DNA of 64,000 bases from Excoecaria cochinchinensis (taxonomy: Eukaryota; Streptophyta; Magnoliopsida; Malpighiales; Euphorbiaceae), in assembly GCA_947683425.1 (NCBI GenBank), contig CANTUQ010000004.1, positions 34,673,001 to 34,737,000 on the forward strand. Direction: 5' to 3'. Below are positions 24,156 through 35,326 of the stretch, in pieces. Position 1 is the stretch's first letter. Every line of letters begins with the position of its first letter. Made by a program: the position numbers and the translations under genes. Below the pieces are notes generated by a model. The model did no database searches. It was given only the letters and a program-made list of their open reading frames with translations, and was not told where the DNA came from.

Positions 24156-24354
24156 TAGCCAAATAATAATGGTAGTGGGATTCTAAGAATTTAAGGACTT
24201 ATCCCCAGGTCCTTGGTTCGAATCCCACGGAAGGCAAAAATGCACAAGGGGAGTGTGAAGTTCTGTGAGTAATGGCTGGGACCCGGTCTGTCCTCCTCCC
24301 GACGGGATGTGTTCCGGGGAGTTGAGTCTGTTCCGTACGGGCCCGGTCGTTACA
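24156..24354 (+). repeat. tRNA-derived SINE-like unit, copy 1
   Basis: A pol III-type head: degenerate A box near 24156-24175 (carrying an AAATAA insertion relative to copy 2) and a good B box GGTTCGAATCC at 24215-24225. The tail is unrelated to tRNA and ends GGTCGTTACA. There is no poly-A or poly-T tail and no target duplication, so it may also be a fixed part of a larger element. Confidence 0.55.
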
Positions 24355-24360
24355 ATAAAA

Positions 24361-24553
24361 TAGCCTAATGGTAGTGGGATTCTAAGAATTTAAGGACTTA
24401 TCCCCAGGTCCTGAGTTCGAATCCCACGGAAGGCAAAAATGCACAAGGGGAGTGTGAAGTTCTATGAGTAATGGCTGGGACCCGGTCTGTCCTCCTCCCG
24501 ACGGGATGTGTTCCGGGGAGTTGAGTCTGTTCCGTACGGGCCCGGTCGTTACA
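24361..24553 (+). repeat. tRNA-derived SINE-like unit, copy 2
   Basis: Tandem second copy, nearly identical to copy 1 (differences seen: CTTGG/CTGAG, CTGTGAG/CTATGAG and the A-box insertion). A box TAGCCTAATGG at 24361-24371; B box AGTTCGAATCC at 24414-24424. It is not a functional tRNA: no anticodon stem closure or acceptor pairing is visible. The near identity points to a recent duplication. Confidence 0.55.
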
Positions 24554-25034
24554 AGATTTAAGTAAGAATTCATCTTTCAACTAAACTCTTACTTATAATG
24601 ATCATGCATCAAATTCTAATAGAAAATTCTACAAACTAGAATATCAAATTAATATGAATAATAAAACATAACATAAAAGATTCAAATTCATAATTTGCAT
24701 CATTCAATAGTTACAAAGAAGAAGTTAAAGATAAGAAATGAAGAAGGAGATTTCTCAACTTTTTCCTTTCACAAAGTATGCTCTTCTTCCTTGTAAGAAA
24801 TCTTCTCTTCACAATATAAAATCCTAACTTAAGAACTTTAACTAAAGAAATGTACTCTCCCAACTTACAGAAATTCTTAATTAAAAATTCAACAACCACA
24901 ATTTACAGTTGAAACTAATATTTATAATGTTCTAAAGATGTGTTCTTTCAAGTGTCTCTTCAAAGGGTTGCAAGACTTGGTGGAAAGACATGATTTTTCA
25001 AGGCAAAACTTGAAGTCAACTACCCAACGGTCCT

Positions 25035-25312
25035 CTCTGTCACGATCACGACGTCTGTCACGCACGTGACAGAGCACGCCTGCTTCTTCGCTCCACCTTC
25101 CTCGCACTGGCTCTTCTCTGCATCATGTCACGACCTCGTGACGGGCTGCCTTGCTCGTGACAATGCATGCCAGTCTCCTTTCTTCTTCTCTTTGGCTCTA
25201 TTCATTGGTGCATCTTGTTGCGCTCGAGACAGATTGCTTCTTCTCCTTTGCTTTCTTCTCTTCCTTTCTTCTTTTCTTCTTTGTTTGGCACTTCCTATCG
25301 CGCTCGCGACAA
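25035..25312. repeat. CpG-rich dyad cluster in C 3' LTR
   Basis: Degenerate copies at about 25038-25075, 25125-25165, 25218-25234 and 25295-25312. The matching cluster in the 5' LTR (43372-43650) is better preserved. Confidence 0.85.
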
Positions 25313-25491
25313 ATCCTTCTCTTCTCTAGCTCATTTTTGCTCCTTTCTCTATTCTTCTCCATTTTCTCCTACAAACACAACACTTCACACAAAAACATAA
25401 AACATACCTAATTATAACACAATTAACTACACATAAACATTATTTTAACCCCAAAACATAGATTAAATATGAGCTATTCAGGCTCATATCA

Positions 25492-25510
25492 AACCCCCAC
25501 ACTTAAAAAT
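25492..25510 (-). promoter_or_regulatory. Polypurine tract of C
   Basis: Minus-strand TTAAGTGTGGGGGTT directly before the LTR start TGATATGAGCC; the typical Athila PPT. It defines the 3' LTR boundary. Confidence 0.88.
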
Positions 25511-27230
25511 TTGCTTGTCCCCAAGCAAAACATAGTAAACACTCAACCCACACAAACTCATAACACATCATCATATGCACACAATTTTGGAGCTTACTTC
25601 TATATTTGATAAACATTTGGAAATAACATGCATAAGCTTTTATCTCCTAACTAATTAGTCTAAATATGCAAAATCTCAATCAATATCATTATCCATCAAA
25701 CTTGAACAATCATGCACATTTTGGAAAATCATAAAGTTGCAAAACACAAGAATGTTTGACCTCAAGAATTTGAATATCTTAACATATGTAAAGATTATTT
25801 CATACAAGGCATTGCCTAAAGTAAATCTCACTCAAACACTATATTTCTTAAGCACTCAATCACTCAATGTGTTTAAAGGTTAGTGTTTCTCTCATTCCTT
25901 AAATATGCTATTGCATACCATAAGCTTGCAATTAGTAAAAATCTCCACTACTAGTAAAAGTAGTACATGAAATCAAAGGGTCTTATAAGGGTTGTAACTT
26001 AGCTAAGGTAAAGGTAGGACAATTTTGGTTAAAGTAGCTTATATTGTGTAGAGAAAAATTATCACTATATCATAAGAGATGTAAAAACTAAGTATCGCAT
26101 GATATTCCAACTTTCTATTCTAACTCCCTTCTTAGTGTCCACACTTTTCCTCTAGTTTCATTTTCTACATTTGTTTTCTTTTCTTTTCCTCTTTTTCATT
26201 TTTCTTCTTCTTCTTTCTTTCTTTTTTTTTTATATATATATATAGTGGGTGCATTTTATGCTCCATCCCACTTATTTTATTTTCTTTTATTTTTCCATAA
26301 AAACTAGACCTTGCTAATAGTGGACTTTTATAATAAGGGAATTCAACTTGTACATCAACTATAATCATCTATAATCATGCTTATACTAAAAAATGTATCT
26401 CCATAGTATAGCAATCTTAATTCTCATCACAACAAGAGTAACAAAATAAGTAGTTATTGTTTAGCAAAGGATTTGGTTAATGAAGTGCTTAATAATAAAA
26501 ATCAGTTAAGGCTCAAAAATGGCTACCTAAAGTCAAAAAGCTTAGGTTTTTAAAAACAAGCCAAAATGGGTTAATGTAAATGCCCTTCTCATTTCTCATG
26601 CACATCCCATACTAAACGTAATCTCAAAATTTACTAAAGACAAGTTCTAGAGGATATGGCATATAAAGGCTCTCATACAAGAAAATTTTCAATGTATAAG
26701 GCTCAAAAGCTTACTTTAGCTATAGGTCAAACTACCCTAAGCAATGCATTGGCAAAATAATCCTTTTATACATATGAAAAGATACTAAACTTAAAAAGAC
26801 CCTACACTAAAGTGCTTTGCCAAGTCATGATCCTCACTATGTACATTTAATTGTCCAATTAAAATGAAAATGACATTTTTCAAGATATTACCTAGCTAGA
26901 CTTAATTAAAATAAATACAAGCTATAGTATGCATATATTCCTAAATATACATCAAATATATAAGCACAAAAATCAAATGCCCAAACAACCTAAACATATA
27001 CATATAAAAACAATAACCTAAAACTAGCAGTGCATGCATAAACACAGGTCACACTAAACACAACATATAAAAATCAAATGAACATAACAATAATGCCCCC
27101 ATACTTAAAGGACACAATGTCCTCATTGTGTGAAAACAAACAAACAAATAATATAAACAAGCAAAATACAAGAGATAATAGAAAGAAAAAAAACACGAAA
27201 AAGTAAAAAAAAAAAATGAGAAAACTCATC
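25511..27230 (-). other. 3' untranslated region of C
   Basis: AT-rich non-coding DNA between the ATHILA ORF-1-like gene and the PPT. It holds a CT-rich tract with (TA)n at 26175-26245. No ORF or dyad cluster seen. Confidence 0.7.
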
Positions 27231-28517
27231 TCAATTCTCACTAGGGGAATCAGGCAGAGAAGGCAAAAATTCAACATTCTGCTTTCGGAAGAAGGATAGG
27301 AGTTTTTCACTCAAGCTTTTCTGATTCTTGTGGACTGCCTTCACTGTGGTCTCAAGGGAATCCATCCTTGCAGCCATGCTCTGGTTGGCAGCCTCAATAC
27401 CGTCCAATCTTTGCATGAACTGCTGGTTAGTAGCCGCCATGTCATCGAACCAGGAATGGACTTGCTGCCAACCAGCAGAGTCACTGCCTTCATGAGCAGA
27501 TCTTCCAACCTCTTCTTCCTCAGATTCTTCTTCTTCAGCAAACTCCTCTTGTGCACTAGCAGCTGTGGAAGATTCAGGGGCTTTACCTTTGCCTTTTTCC
27601 AAGCGTGAACTATCACCCTACACACCACGATCAACAAACTTGGGTGGCCAACTGCCTTTTGTTAAAATATTAGAAAGCCTCAAGTATACAATATCCAACA
27701 TGGCAACATGCTCACCCTCATCTAATAGAAAATTATGTAAATCCCCCAAATAACCTAATAGATTGCCCATCACCATGTGACACATTCCCACAGTCTTACT
27801 TTTAGCAGGAGATGCATGATAAAGGCCATCAAAAATAGAATCAATTGAGCATGGAGTTTTCCTAGATTGCAATAAGTCTAGCATAAATAAATCTTTAGTT
27901 TGAACCTTAGAACTTTCCACTCTACCAAACAAAGAATGACAAAGATATTTATGAAAAAGCATCAAAACATCATCCTGAATTTGACGATTGGTTGAATTTT
28001 TATTGTTAAAGGAATCCAAACCAGTCAATCTTTTCCATACAGGTCTAGGATCAAAAATATGAGCATCAAATTGTTTACCATTAAGTGGAAAACCGAACCA
28101 CTCATGCATTTCATTAAACCCAAAAATATATTCTTGTCCTTGATGTCTAAATTTTATTTTATCCCAACATTTATCCACATAATCAAGAGACACAAAAAAC
28201 TCAAGTGCCCACTCTTGCCTAATAGGAAGATTAAGATGCACAAACTTACCCCATTTCATACATCTAAGATATCTTTCAAATTTCTCTTTTAAGACTAAAT
28301 GATTTAAGGAAAAATCAATATGCCATATGCCAACATATGATTTTTTAGCAAAATAAACAAACTTCTCACCCTCTTCTTCCGTAAAAATGGGGAAAGGACA
28401 TTCAAACCTATTTTGGAGTCGAATTGGGTCTTGGTTTGAACTTGATCCCCCAACATCTTTCTTTTCCTTGTGGCCCACAGTCTTAGTTCTTACCATCTTG
28501 AGGGTTAGGATGAACAA
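27231..28517 (-). pseudogene. ATHILA ORF-1-like (env-like) gene of C
   Basis: One frame of about 428 codons, starting at an ATG within 28517-28490 and ending at 27231, interrupted by a single TAG at 27618-27620. The N-terminal two thirds (GEKFVYFAKKSYVGIWHIDFSL, about 28380-28310; KWGKFVHLNLPIRQEWALEFF, about 28260-28190) resembles the ATHILA ORF-1 family (PF03078). After the TAG comes a low-complexity acidic stretch (EEEESEEEE) and a helical, coiled-coil-like tail (about 27440-27300). I see no signal peptide or clear membrane segment, so a true envelope role is doubtful. It lies downstream of pol with its own spacer, as usual in Athila. Confidence 0.85.
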
Positions 28518-29091
28518 ATTTAATCTAGCAAGGTTAACTCAAGAAAAACTAAGATAAAACTCCAGAAAACTCAAGAAAAATGAGAGAAGAAGGGTAGATT
28601 TGAGAGAAAATGAGAGAAAAATCGAAGAGAAATAAAGAGACAACTCAAAAGTGAAAGAGAAATGCTACAGTTAGGGCAAAAGACTATTTATAGGGGAGAT
28701 AAGATTAGGGTTCTAACGGTCATAAATTCAAAAGAATTCAAATTTTGTGCCCTGTCGCGACCTCGCGATACTGTCGCGCTCACGACAGAAGCGAATTCTT
28801 TAAAAATATCTGCTTGCGAGACCAAGTTCAATCGCGATAAAATATTTTCTCCACTTTCTGTCGCGCTCTCGATAGAAAGGGATTGCCCAACTTAGCATTT
28901 TTCAGTCGCACGCTCCATGCCTGGCACGATCGTGACAGCAAACTGTGAAAGCATCCTCCTTACACTGTCAGACTCGCGACAACCGTCGCACTCCCGACAG
29001 TGAGCAAAATTCAAAGAACAAATTTTATTTTTATTTTTTAATAGAACACTATAAATTGGAATAACAATAATGACATACTATCTAAGACACC
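28518..29091 (-). other. Spacer between pol and ATHILA ORF-1-like gene of C
   Basis: Non-coding. It could hold a splice acceptor or promoter for the downstream gene; a minus-strand TATA-like CTATAAATAG lies at about 28685-28695. Contains the dyad cluster 28750-29003. Confidence 0.65.
28750..29003. repeat. CpG-rich dyad cluster in the C spacer
   Basis: CTGTCGCGCTCACGACAG at about 28773-28790, CTGTCGCGCTCTCGATAG at about 28858-28875, and weaker copies at 28752, 28925 and 28970-29001. It matches the position of the D cluster 14655-14851. Confidence 0.85.
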
Positions 29092-31233
29092 CTATAGAAT
29101 AAAAAAAAAAACTATATTAGTAATATATAATGCAAAAATCACACTAAAGTCTAATGAACACCATACAAAACAACTTAAAAATACAATAATTACAAAATAA
29201 AAAGAACATGTAAGTAACTTGCAAACCACTTGTAAATAGATATATGAGACCTCTCTACCATGAAAAGTTTCCTCCAAATACACCTTACATCTTTGACCGT
29301 TTGTTTTAAATAATTCTCCTTTACTATTTTTAAGCTCTAAGTAACCATGGTCAAAGACTTGTGTTACTTTAAAAGGTCCACTCCACCTAGACCTCAATTT
29401 TCTAGGAAATAGTTTCAACTTAGAATTGTATAAAAGAACCTTATCCCCAATCTTGAAACTTTTATATCTAATATGAGCATCATGCCATTTCTTGGATCTT
29501 TCTTTGTATATCTTTGCATTTTCGTAAGAAATAAGTCGTAACTCATCTAGTTCATTAAGTTGTAAACATCTTTTAACACTTGCTTCTTTGATGTCATAAT
29601 TCAAAGTCCTAATGGCCCAATATGCTCTATGCTCTAACTCAATAGGCAAGTGACAAGCTTTTCCATAGACTAACCTATATGGTGTTATCCCAATAGGTGC
29701 TTTAAATGCTGTGCGATATGCCCATAGTGCATCATTAAGCTTATGTGCCCAATCATTCCTAGAGCTAGAAGCTGTCTTTTCTAATATCCACTTAAGTTCT
29801 CTATTGGATACCTCTACTTGACCACTAGTTTGCGGATGATATGGAGTAGCTACTCTATGATGCACACCATATTTATGCAATAAAGAATCAAAAGAGCGAT
29901 TAATGAAATGCTTACCTCCATCACTTATGATGCCTCTTGGCACTCCAAACCTTGAAAAGAGTTTCTTTAAAAATTTGATCACCACCTTGGAATCATTAGT
30001 TGGTGTTTCTTTGGCTTCAACCCATTTTGATACATAGTCAACACCAACCAAAATGTAGTTTTGTCCAAAAGATGTAGGAAAAGGACCCATGAATTCTATC
30101 CCCCACACATCAAATATCTCTACTTCCAAGATATTGTTCAAAGGCATTTCATCTCTCTTCCTAATGTTACCAGCTCTTTGACACCTATCACATTGAGCTA
30201 CAAAAACCCTAGCATCATGAAATAGGGTAGGCCAAAAGAAACCACATTCTAGCACATGAGAGGCAGTCTTAGTACTACCATTATGACCTGAATATAAAGA
30301 TGAATGACAATGTGTCAAAATGTTTACATACTCAACCTCACTGACACACTTACGGATAATGCCATCCCCACTTATCTTAAATAAATAGGGTTCCTCCCAA
30401 AGATAATTTTTGACATCACTAAAGAATTTTTTCTTTTGTTGCCATGTCAAACCAATAGTTATAATCCTTACAGCAAGAGAGTTAGCAAAATCTGCAAACC
30501 AAGGACTATTGACTTGCTCAATAGACATAAGAGACTCATCCAGAAAGGATTCATTAATCTCATTGCTATCCCCTATAGGTCCTTCATCATTTTCTAACCT
30601 TGACAAATGATCAACCACTAAATTTTCAGATCCCTTCTTATCTCTAATTTCAAGGTCGAACTCTTGCAATAAAAGAACCCAACGAATTAATCTAGGCTTA
30701 GTATCTTTTTTAGCAAATAAGTACCTTAGTGTTGCATGATCCGTATAGATGATGACTTTAGATCCTAAAAAATAAGACCTAAACTTGTCACATGCATAGA
30801 CAACCATTAACATTTCTTTTTTCATAGTTGTGTAATTGACTTGAGGTGGTGACAATGTATGGCTAGCATAGTAAATCACATGCAAATGTTTACCTTGTCT
30901 TTGTTCTAACACACATCCAACAGCAAGGTCACTTGCATCACACATAATTTCAAAGGTAATTCCCAATTAGGAGAAGTAATTATGGGTGCACTTACAAGAG
31001 CTTTCTTTAAGGTATCAAAAACTTGCACACATGCATGAGAAAATTCAAAAGGTACATCCTTAACCAACAAATTAGTTAAAGGCTTAGCAATTAAGGAAAA
31101 GTCCTTTATAAATCTTCTATAAAAAGCAGCATGTCACAAAAATGACCTTACACCCTTAAGTGTAGTTGGTGGAGGTAATTTCTTTATCAATTCTGTTTTA
31201 GCTCTATCTACCTCTATCCCTCTACTTGAAATT
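29092..31233 (-). pseudogene. RNase H and integrase of C pol
   Basis: A 624-codon open stretch (30966-29092) covers most of RNase H (FEIMCDASDLAVG; IYTDHATLRYL) and all of integrase. Integrase has the HHCC zinc region (H..H about 30310-30275, CDRCQR about 30195-30178) and a core with DGGKHF and EVSNREL. The first catalytic position reads WGIEFMGPF (about 30080) where D has GIDF, so the first core Asp is Glu. The C-terminal SRWSGPF module is present without chromodomain. The usual stop has been lost and the frame runs about 45 residues into hydrophobic sequence. A 1-base deletion near 30952 disconnects it from the RT side, and the part 31233-30967 is out of frame. Confidence 0.92.
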
Positions 31234-32875
31234 TTATGGCCTAGAACTATAACCTTCTTCAACCATAAAATGACATTTCTCCCAATTTAGTACCAAATTA
31301 GTCTCCTCATATTTGGCCAATACTTTATCTAAATTACTCAAGCATAACTCAAATGAGTCCCCATACACAGAAAAATCATCCATGAACACTTCCATGATAT
31401 CTTCTATCATATCCCCAAAAATAGAAGTCATGTACCATTGAAAAGTTGCTGGTGGATTACATAGCCCAAATGGCATTCTTCTATAGGCAAAAGTCCCATA
31501 TGGACAAGAAAAGGTGGTCTTTTCTTGGTCTCTAGGGTATATAAATATTTGGAAATATCCCAAATAACCATTTAAAAAGCAATAATGAGAATGGCCCTGT
31601 TGATTGAAAGAGGATAAGCGCTATCCATTGAGTAAAGGGAGGATTTGCTACAGTGATTCGGGCGGTTGGTGGCCCCTTCGAGAGTTGCGGGTCCTCAGCT
31701 ATCCTTTCTAACATTTGATCAATGAATGGTAAAGGAAAATGATCCTTCCTAGTGGCCGAATTCAACTTCCTATAGTCAATACACACCCTCCAACCGGTGG
31801 TGGTTCTAGTAGGAATTAAATCCCCAATCTCATTTCTAACTACCGTCATACCCCCTTTCTTTGGTACACAATGAATAGGACTTACCCAAGAACTATCTGA
31901 AATCGAATAAATAATCCCAGCATCTAATAACTTAATGACTTCTTTTTTAACCACTTCTTTCATATTGGGATTAAGCCTTCTTTGTCTATCAGCCTTTGGT
32001 TGACATTCATCTACCATGTTAATCCTATGCATGACTACATTACGATTAATTCCTTTCAAGTCAGAAATTTGCCAACTTAAACTCTTGATCCTCTATCTAA
32101 CAACTTCTAACAATGAAGACTCTTGTGTACAAGTGAGTTTGTTAGAAACAATAATAGGTAAAGTATAATTCGGACCAAGAAATGCATACCTCAAATGATT
32201 AGGTAGCTCTCTCAACTCTACATTGGGAGGACTTACAATGGAAGGTGGCAATGGTGCTTCATTTCTATATAGAGGTTTAGGCCTTGACCTCTCTTGCTCC
32301 ACCTCTTCATGCATTTTTTTTTCAAAATGAACCTCCTCTTGACCTGCATTGTCTAACACTTACAAAACACAAGCATTAATGACATCTATTTTCATGCACA
32401 CATTCTCATCCATGGGATATTTTAGGGCCTTATCCATATGATATTCCACACTATCTTCCCCCACTCTTAAAATTAAAGTGCCCTCATAGACATCAACCAA
32501 AGCCCTACTAGTTCTCATGAAAGGTCTTCCTAATATCAATGGGCATTTTATATCATATGCAAAATCTAGAATAACAAAGTCAACAGGTAGAATGAACTTA
32601 TCAACTTTCACAAGCACATCTTCCATTATGCCATATGGTTTCTTAATAGATTGATCAGCTAATTGCAAAACCATAGAAGTAGGTTTAACATAGTCCAACC
32701 CTAACTTTTTAAAGATAGCCAAAGGCATAAGATTTATACTTGCCCCTAAATCATATAAACACCTAGGAAAAGCAACATGCCCTAAAGTGCAAGGAATAAT
32801 AAAACTACCATTATCCTTAAGCTTAGTAGGCAAATTATTACAAATTATTGAACTACATGCCTCAGTCTACTCTAC
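31234..32875 (-). pseudogene. Protease and reverse transcriptase of C pol
   Basis: Protease with YDLGASINLMPL (about 32720-32755) and ILGRPFM (about 32515), linker, then RT with CIDYRKLN (about 31775), RMPFGLC (about 31470) and the catalytic VFMDD (about 31385). In-frame stops lie at 32360-32362 (TAA) and 32093-32095 (TAG). A 100-base foreign segment (31597-31696) interrupts the RT palm just before the FLDGY-type motif and shifts the frame. Confidence 0.92.
31597..31696. other. 100-base insertion of unknown origin in C RT
   Basis: Absent from D, where the flanking words GAATGGCC and AGCTATCC are contiguous (17385-17400). The insert is exactly 100 bases and GC-richer than its surroundings. 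It includes a near-palindrome GGATAAGCGCTATCC (31612-31626), close to the palindrome GATAAGCGCTTATC in the LTR at 22152. No terminal inverted repeats or target duplication are visible. Confidence 0.8.
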
Positions 32876-33099
32876 AGTGGATATATCCTCCCAACATCTT
32901 TTCTTAGATATTAAGTCTTTAAGGAATTTTGCATAGTTAGGATTTGTGTAATGGCCTCAATAAAATTCAAATTTATGTGTAAATGCTTCAATTTATCAAT
33001 AAAAGATTGGAATTGCTTATCTTGGTGTTGTTGCTTCAAGCATTGTGGAAATGGCAGATGAGGTTGAAACACTTGTAGAGTTTGTGCTTTAGTAACCCC

Positions 33100-33205
33100 T
33101 TCTATCGCGCTCGCGATAGTAGGAGGATTCTCATTGCTCGTGCTCGCGAAAGGTAGTGCGCTCGTGATGTCTGCCTACATCTCTTCTGTCGCGCTCGCGA
33201 CAAAA
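33100..33205. repeat. CpG-rich dyads inside C gag coding sequence
   Basis: CTATCGCGCTCGCGATAG at 33102-33119 is a symmetric variant of the consensus (both arms changed). TGCTCGCGA is at about 33142 and CTGTCGCGCTCGCGACAA at 33185-33202. Confidence 0.88.
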
Positions 33206-33714
33206 GGTCATCCTTCTGAAAATTCTTTTACTTTTCCTCCACATCCTCATCCACATTAGTAGAAATAAATTCATTGGTATAGGATTTACCTGATCTCAAT
33301 TTAATGGCTTTAAGATGTTCCTTTGAATTCTGCTCCGTATTACTTGGTAGATTTCCTTGCATTCGTGAAGGTAAAGCCTTAGTAATTTGCCCTATTTGCA
33401 CTTCCAAGTTATAGATGGATGAGGCTTGATTTTTAGTGATTTGATTAAACTTTGTTTCTAGCCTCTTTTGGTTCTCTTCTTGTGAACTGAACTATAGGTT
33501 AATCCCCTCTAAGAACCTATCCATTTTAACCTCTAAAGCTCTAAACCTATCTTGAGGTGGTTGAAATCCTGCACCTCTATTTTGATTAATACTATTCCCC
33601 CATGAAAAATTAGGATGGCTTCTCCAACTAGGGTTAGATGTATTGGAGTATGGGTTACCACGCCCTTGCCCTTGGATAAAACTAACTTGTTCTTCTGAAC
33701 TAGCTATCCCCAAA
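33100..33714 (-). pseudogene. Gag of C, C-terminal portion (left of F)
   Basis: Resumes directly after the nucleocapsid knuckle and runs through SEEQVSFIQGQGRGNPYSN and MDRFLEGINL, as in D. A TAG near 33492 interrupts it. The tail includes basic, helical sequence and then the dyad-derived segment at 33100-33205. The region 32876-33099 links to protease and is frame-shifted. Confidence 0.88.
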
Positions 33715-34827
33715 TTACATGTAACAACCCAAAAAGGGCCTAGTCGGAATTTAAATGCTAAGTCAAAAAATTAAGGGCATTTTGGTAATTAGTGTATACG
33801 AAATTGGATTTATTAAGGATTTAATTGAAGAAATTTAATTAATAAGATGTTAAGTGAGGAATTATTTAGTGGAACATGTGTAGTGTACCAAGGATGATAT
33901 GGTTATTATGGTAGTTATCTAGTGTGTATGGGTATAAGGTGCTTAAGAAGTGAATGGACAAGATTATGACATTTGGGTTTGTAGGATGGTGACAAGTGGC
34001 TTAGTGGGTGTGAGAAATTAATGAGAAAGAAGAAAAGGAAAAAAAGAAGAAAGGGAAGAAGAGCAGAAATTCACGTTTGGGCCCTCTTCTCCCTCCCGTT
34101 CTCTCTTTTCTTTTCTTCTTTCCTGTTGCTTGTTCTTCCTCTCTTGGTTGTGTGTGAGTTGGAGCTATTTTGGAAGAGTATGGGAGCAAGATTTAAGAGG
34201 TAAATGGTTAGGTTTTGGTTATTGTGCTTTGATCTTCTTCTTCTTCTTCTTCTTCTTCTTCTTCTTCTAGTTTGCTTTCGATTTGAGTAAGTTAGGGTTT
34301 TGGTTTAGTGATTCTTGGGTTTGTTTGTGCGAGATTTGGATGATTTGAAGATGAGCTAAGGCTAGATTGAGTGGGTTCTTGAAGATTGAGGTTTTGAGCT
34401 ACAATTCCAGGTTTGGGAGTTGATTTGGTTACTCTGTTAATTTGATGATTTTGCTCTGGTTCTCTTTGGGATTGTGTGTTTGTTGTGTCTGTTAATTCTA
34501 AAATATTTGAGTGATTTGCTTGGGTAAATGCATGTGTTGTATGGGTGAGGAATATTGGTTCAAATGCTAGTGCTAGATGGATGTTTATATGTGCTAGTGA
34601 GGAATATGTACATGATATGTGAATGATTCTGGGTTTGTTAGTAGTTTCGATTTCAGAAGTTCAAAGTGTTTGATTAATGTGTTGATTTTATGTTTTGAGC
34701 ATGTTTTGGAAGCTTGGGAGGTAAGAACTTACATGTGTGTTGCATGTCAAATGATTTTGGGTCAAATGAGTTTATTTGGTTTGCTGTGAAATTGTTGGTT
34801 TGGCCTTGGACGTGGAAAACACAATGC

Positions 34828-35121
34828 TGTCGCGACCACGACGCTTGTCGCGATCGCGACAGAATCGCGTTGTCCACTCCGTGTGTGGCGTGCTGAGTTT
34901 TTTGTCCGAGTCGTGATGTTGGTTTTCTGTCCGAGTCGTGACTCTCTTCTCTCGTGAGGCTTAGGAGAGATGAGCCTCATCACGAGTCGTGAGGAGGGAT
35001 CACGACTCGTGACCCTCTTCTCTGGTGCGCGTGAAGCGGCTTCGTCACGAGTCGTCACTGAGTGTGCGACTCGTGACTGGGCTATTTCTCGCCTAGCTAC
35101 TCTCGCAATCGCGACAGTGAG
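34828..35121. repeat. CpG-rich dyad cluster in F 5' LTR
   Basis: CTGTCGCGACCACGACG...TGTCGCGATCGCGACAG (34828-34862); the perfect palindrome TCACGAGTCGTGA (34980-34992), 7 bases, then TCACGACTCGTGA (35000-35012), which together make a 13-pair hairpin; then CGCAATCGCGACAG (35104-35118). Confidence 0.9.
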
Positions 35122-35326
35122 CCCTTTTTCCTGCCGTTTGGCCCTATTTTGCCTATATGTCTTCTTCCTTCTGTTCCGCATAGCTTTTCACATTACGTAA
35201 GTTATGCTTTGTATTCTTCTACTATTGTATTAATATTTTTGACTTGTGTTATTAATTAATGGTATTGTCTAGTGTGAAATGTTTTGAATAAGTGTTCTAA
35301 GCCTGAAATGTCAAGGTAGGGGATAA

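Larger units (their letters stand above)
20395..24553 (+). mobile_element. Recombinant Tekay-like LTR insertion in the C 3' LTR
   Basis: It begins TGTAACAACCC like the LTRs of F and ends CGGTCGTTACA. The part 20395-22680 has the LTR order start, pyrimidine leader, dyad cluster (21543-21880), palindrome GATAAGCGCTTATC (22152-22165) and stem-loop (22650-22667). At about 22680 it switches to a second, partial LTR of the same kind (A-rich and CT-rich block, dyads 23876-24030), which ends in two SINE-like units. No target duplication is seen, and about 14 bases of C's LTR present in the other copy (near 42873-42887) are missing, so at least one end arose by recombination or deletion. Confidence 0.7.
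19922..25491 (-). repeat. 3' LTR of C (interrupted)
   Basis: On the minus strand it starts TGATATGAGCCTGAATAGC at 25491 and ends TAAGCTAACA at 19922. Own sequence is 24554-25491 and 19922-20394; the rest is the composite insertion. Compared with the 5' LTR its CpG dyads are more decayed, for example TTGCGCTCGAGACAG where the 5' LTR has CTGTCGCGCTCGCGACAG. Confidence 0.92.

Noticed and set aside
24361..24430. Functional tRNA gene
   Set aside because: A and B boxes are present but there is no acceptor stem or anticodon arm; better read as a SINE-like head.
20395..24553. A single intact LTR element in C's 3' LTR
   Set aside because: No matching target duplication, 14 bases of the host LTR are missing, and there is an internal switch near 22680.
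29092..29230. Hydrophobic C-terminal tail of C pol as a membrane anchor
   Set aside because: It arises from loss of the normal stop; the D copy stops before it, and the tail is AT-rich untranslated sequence.
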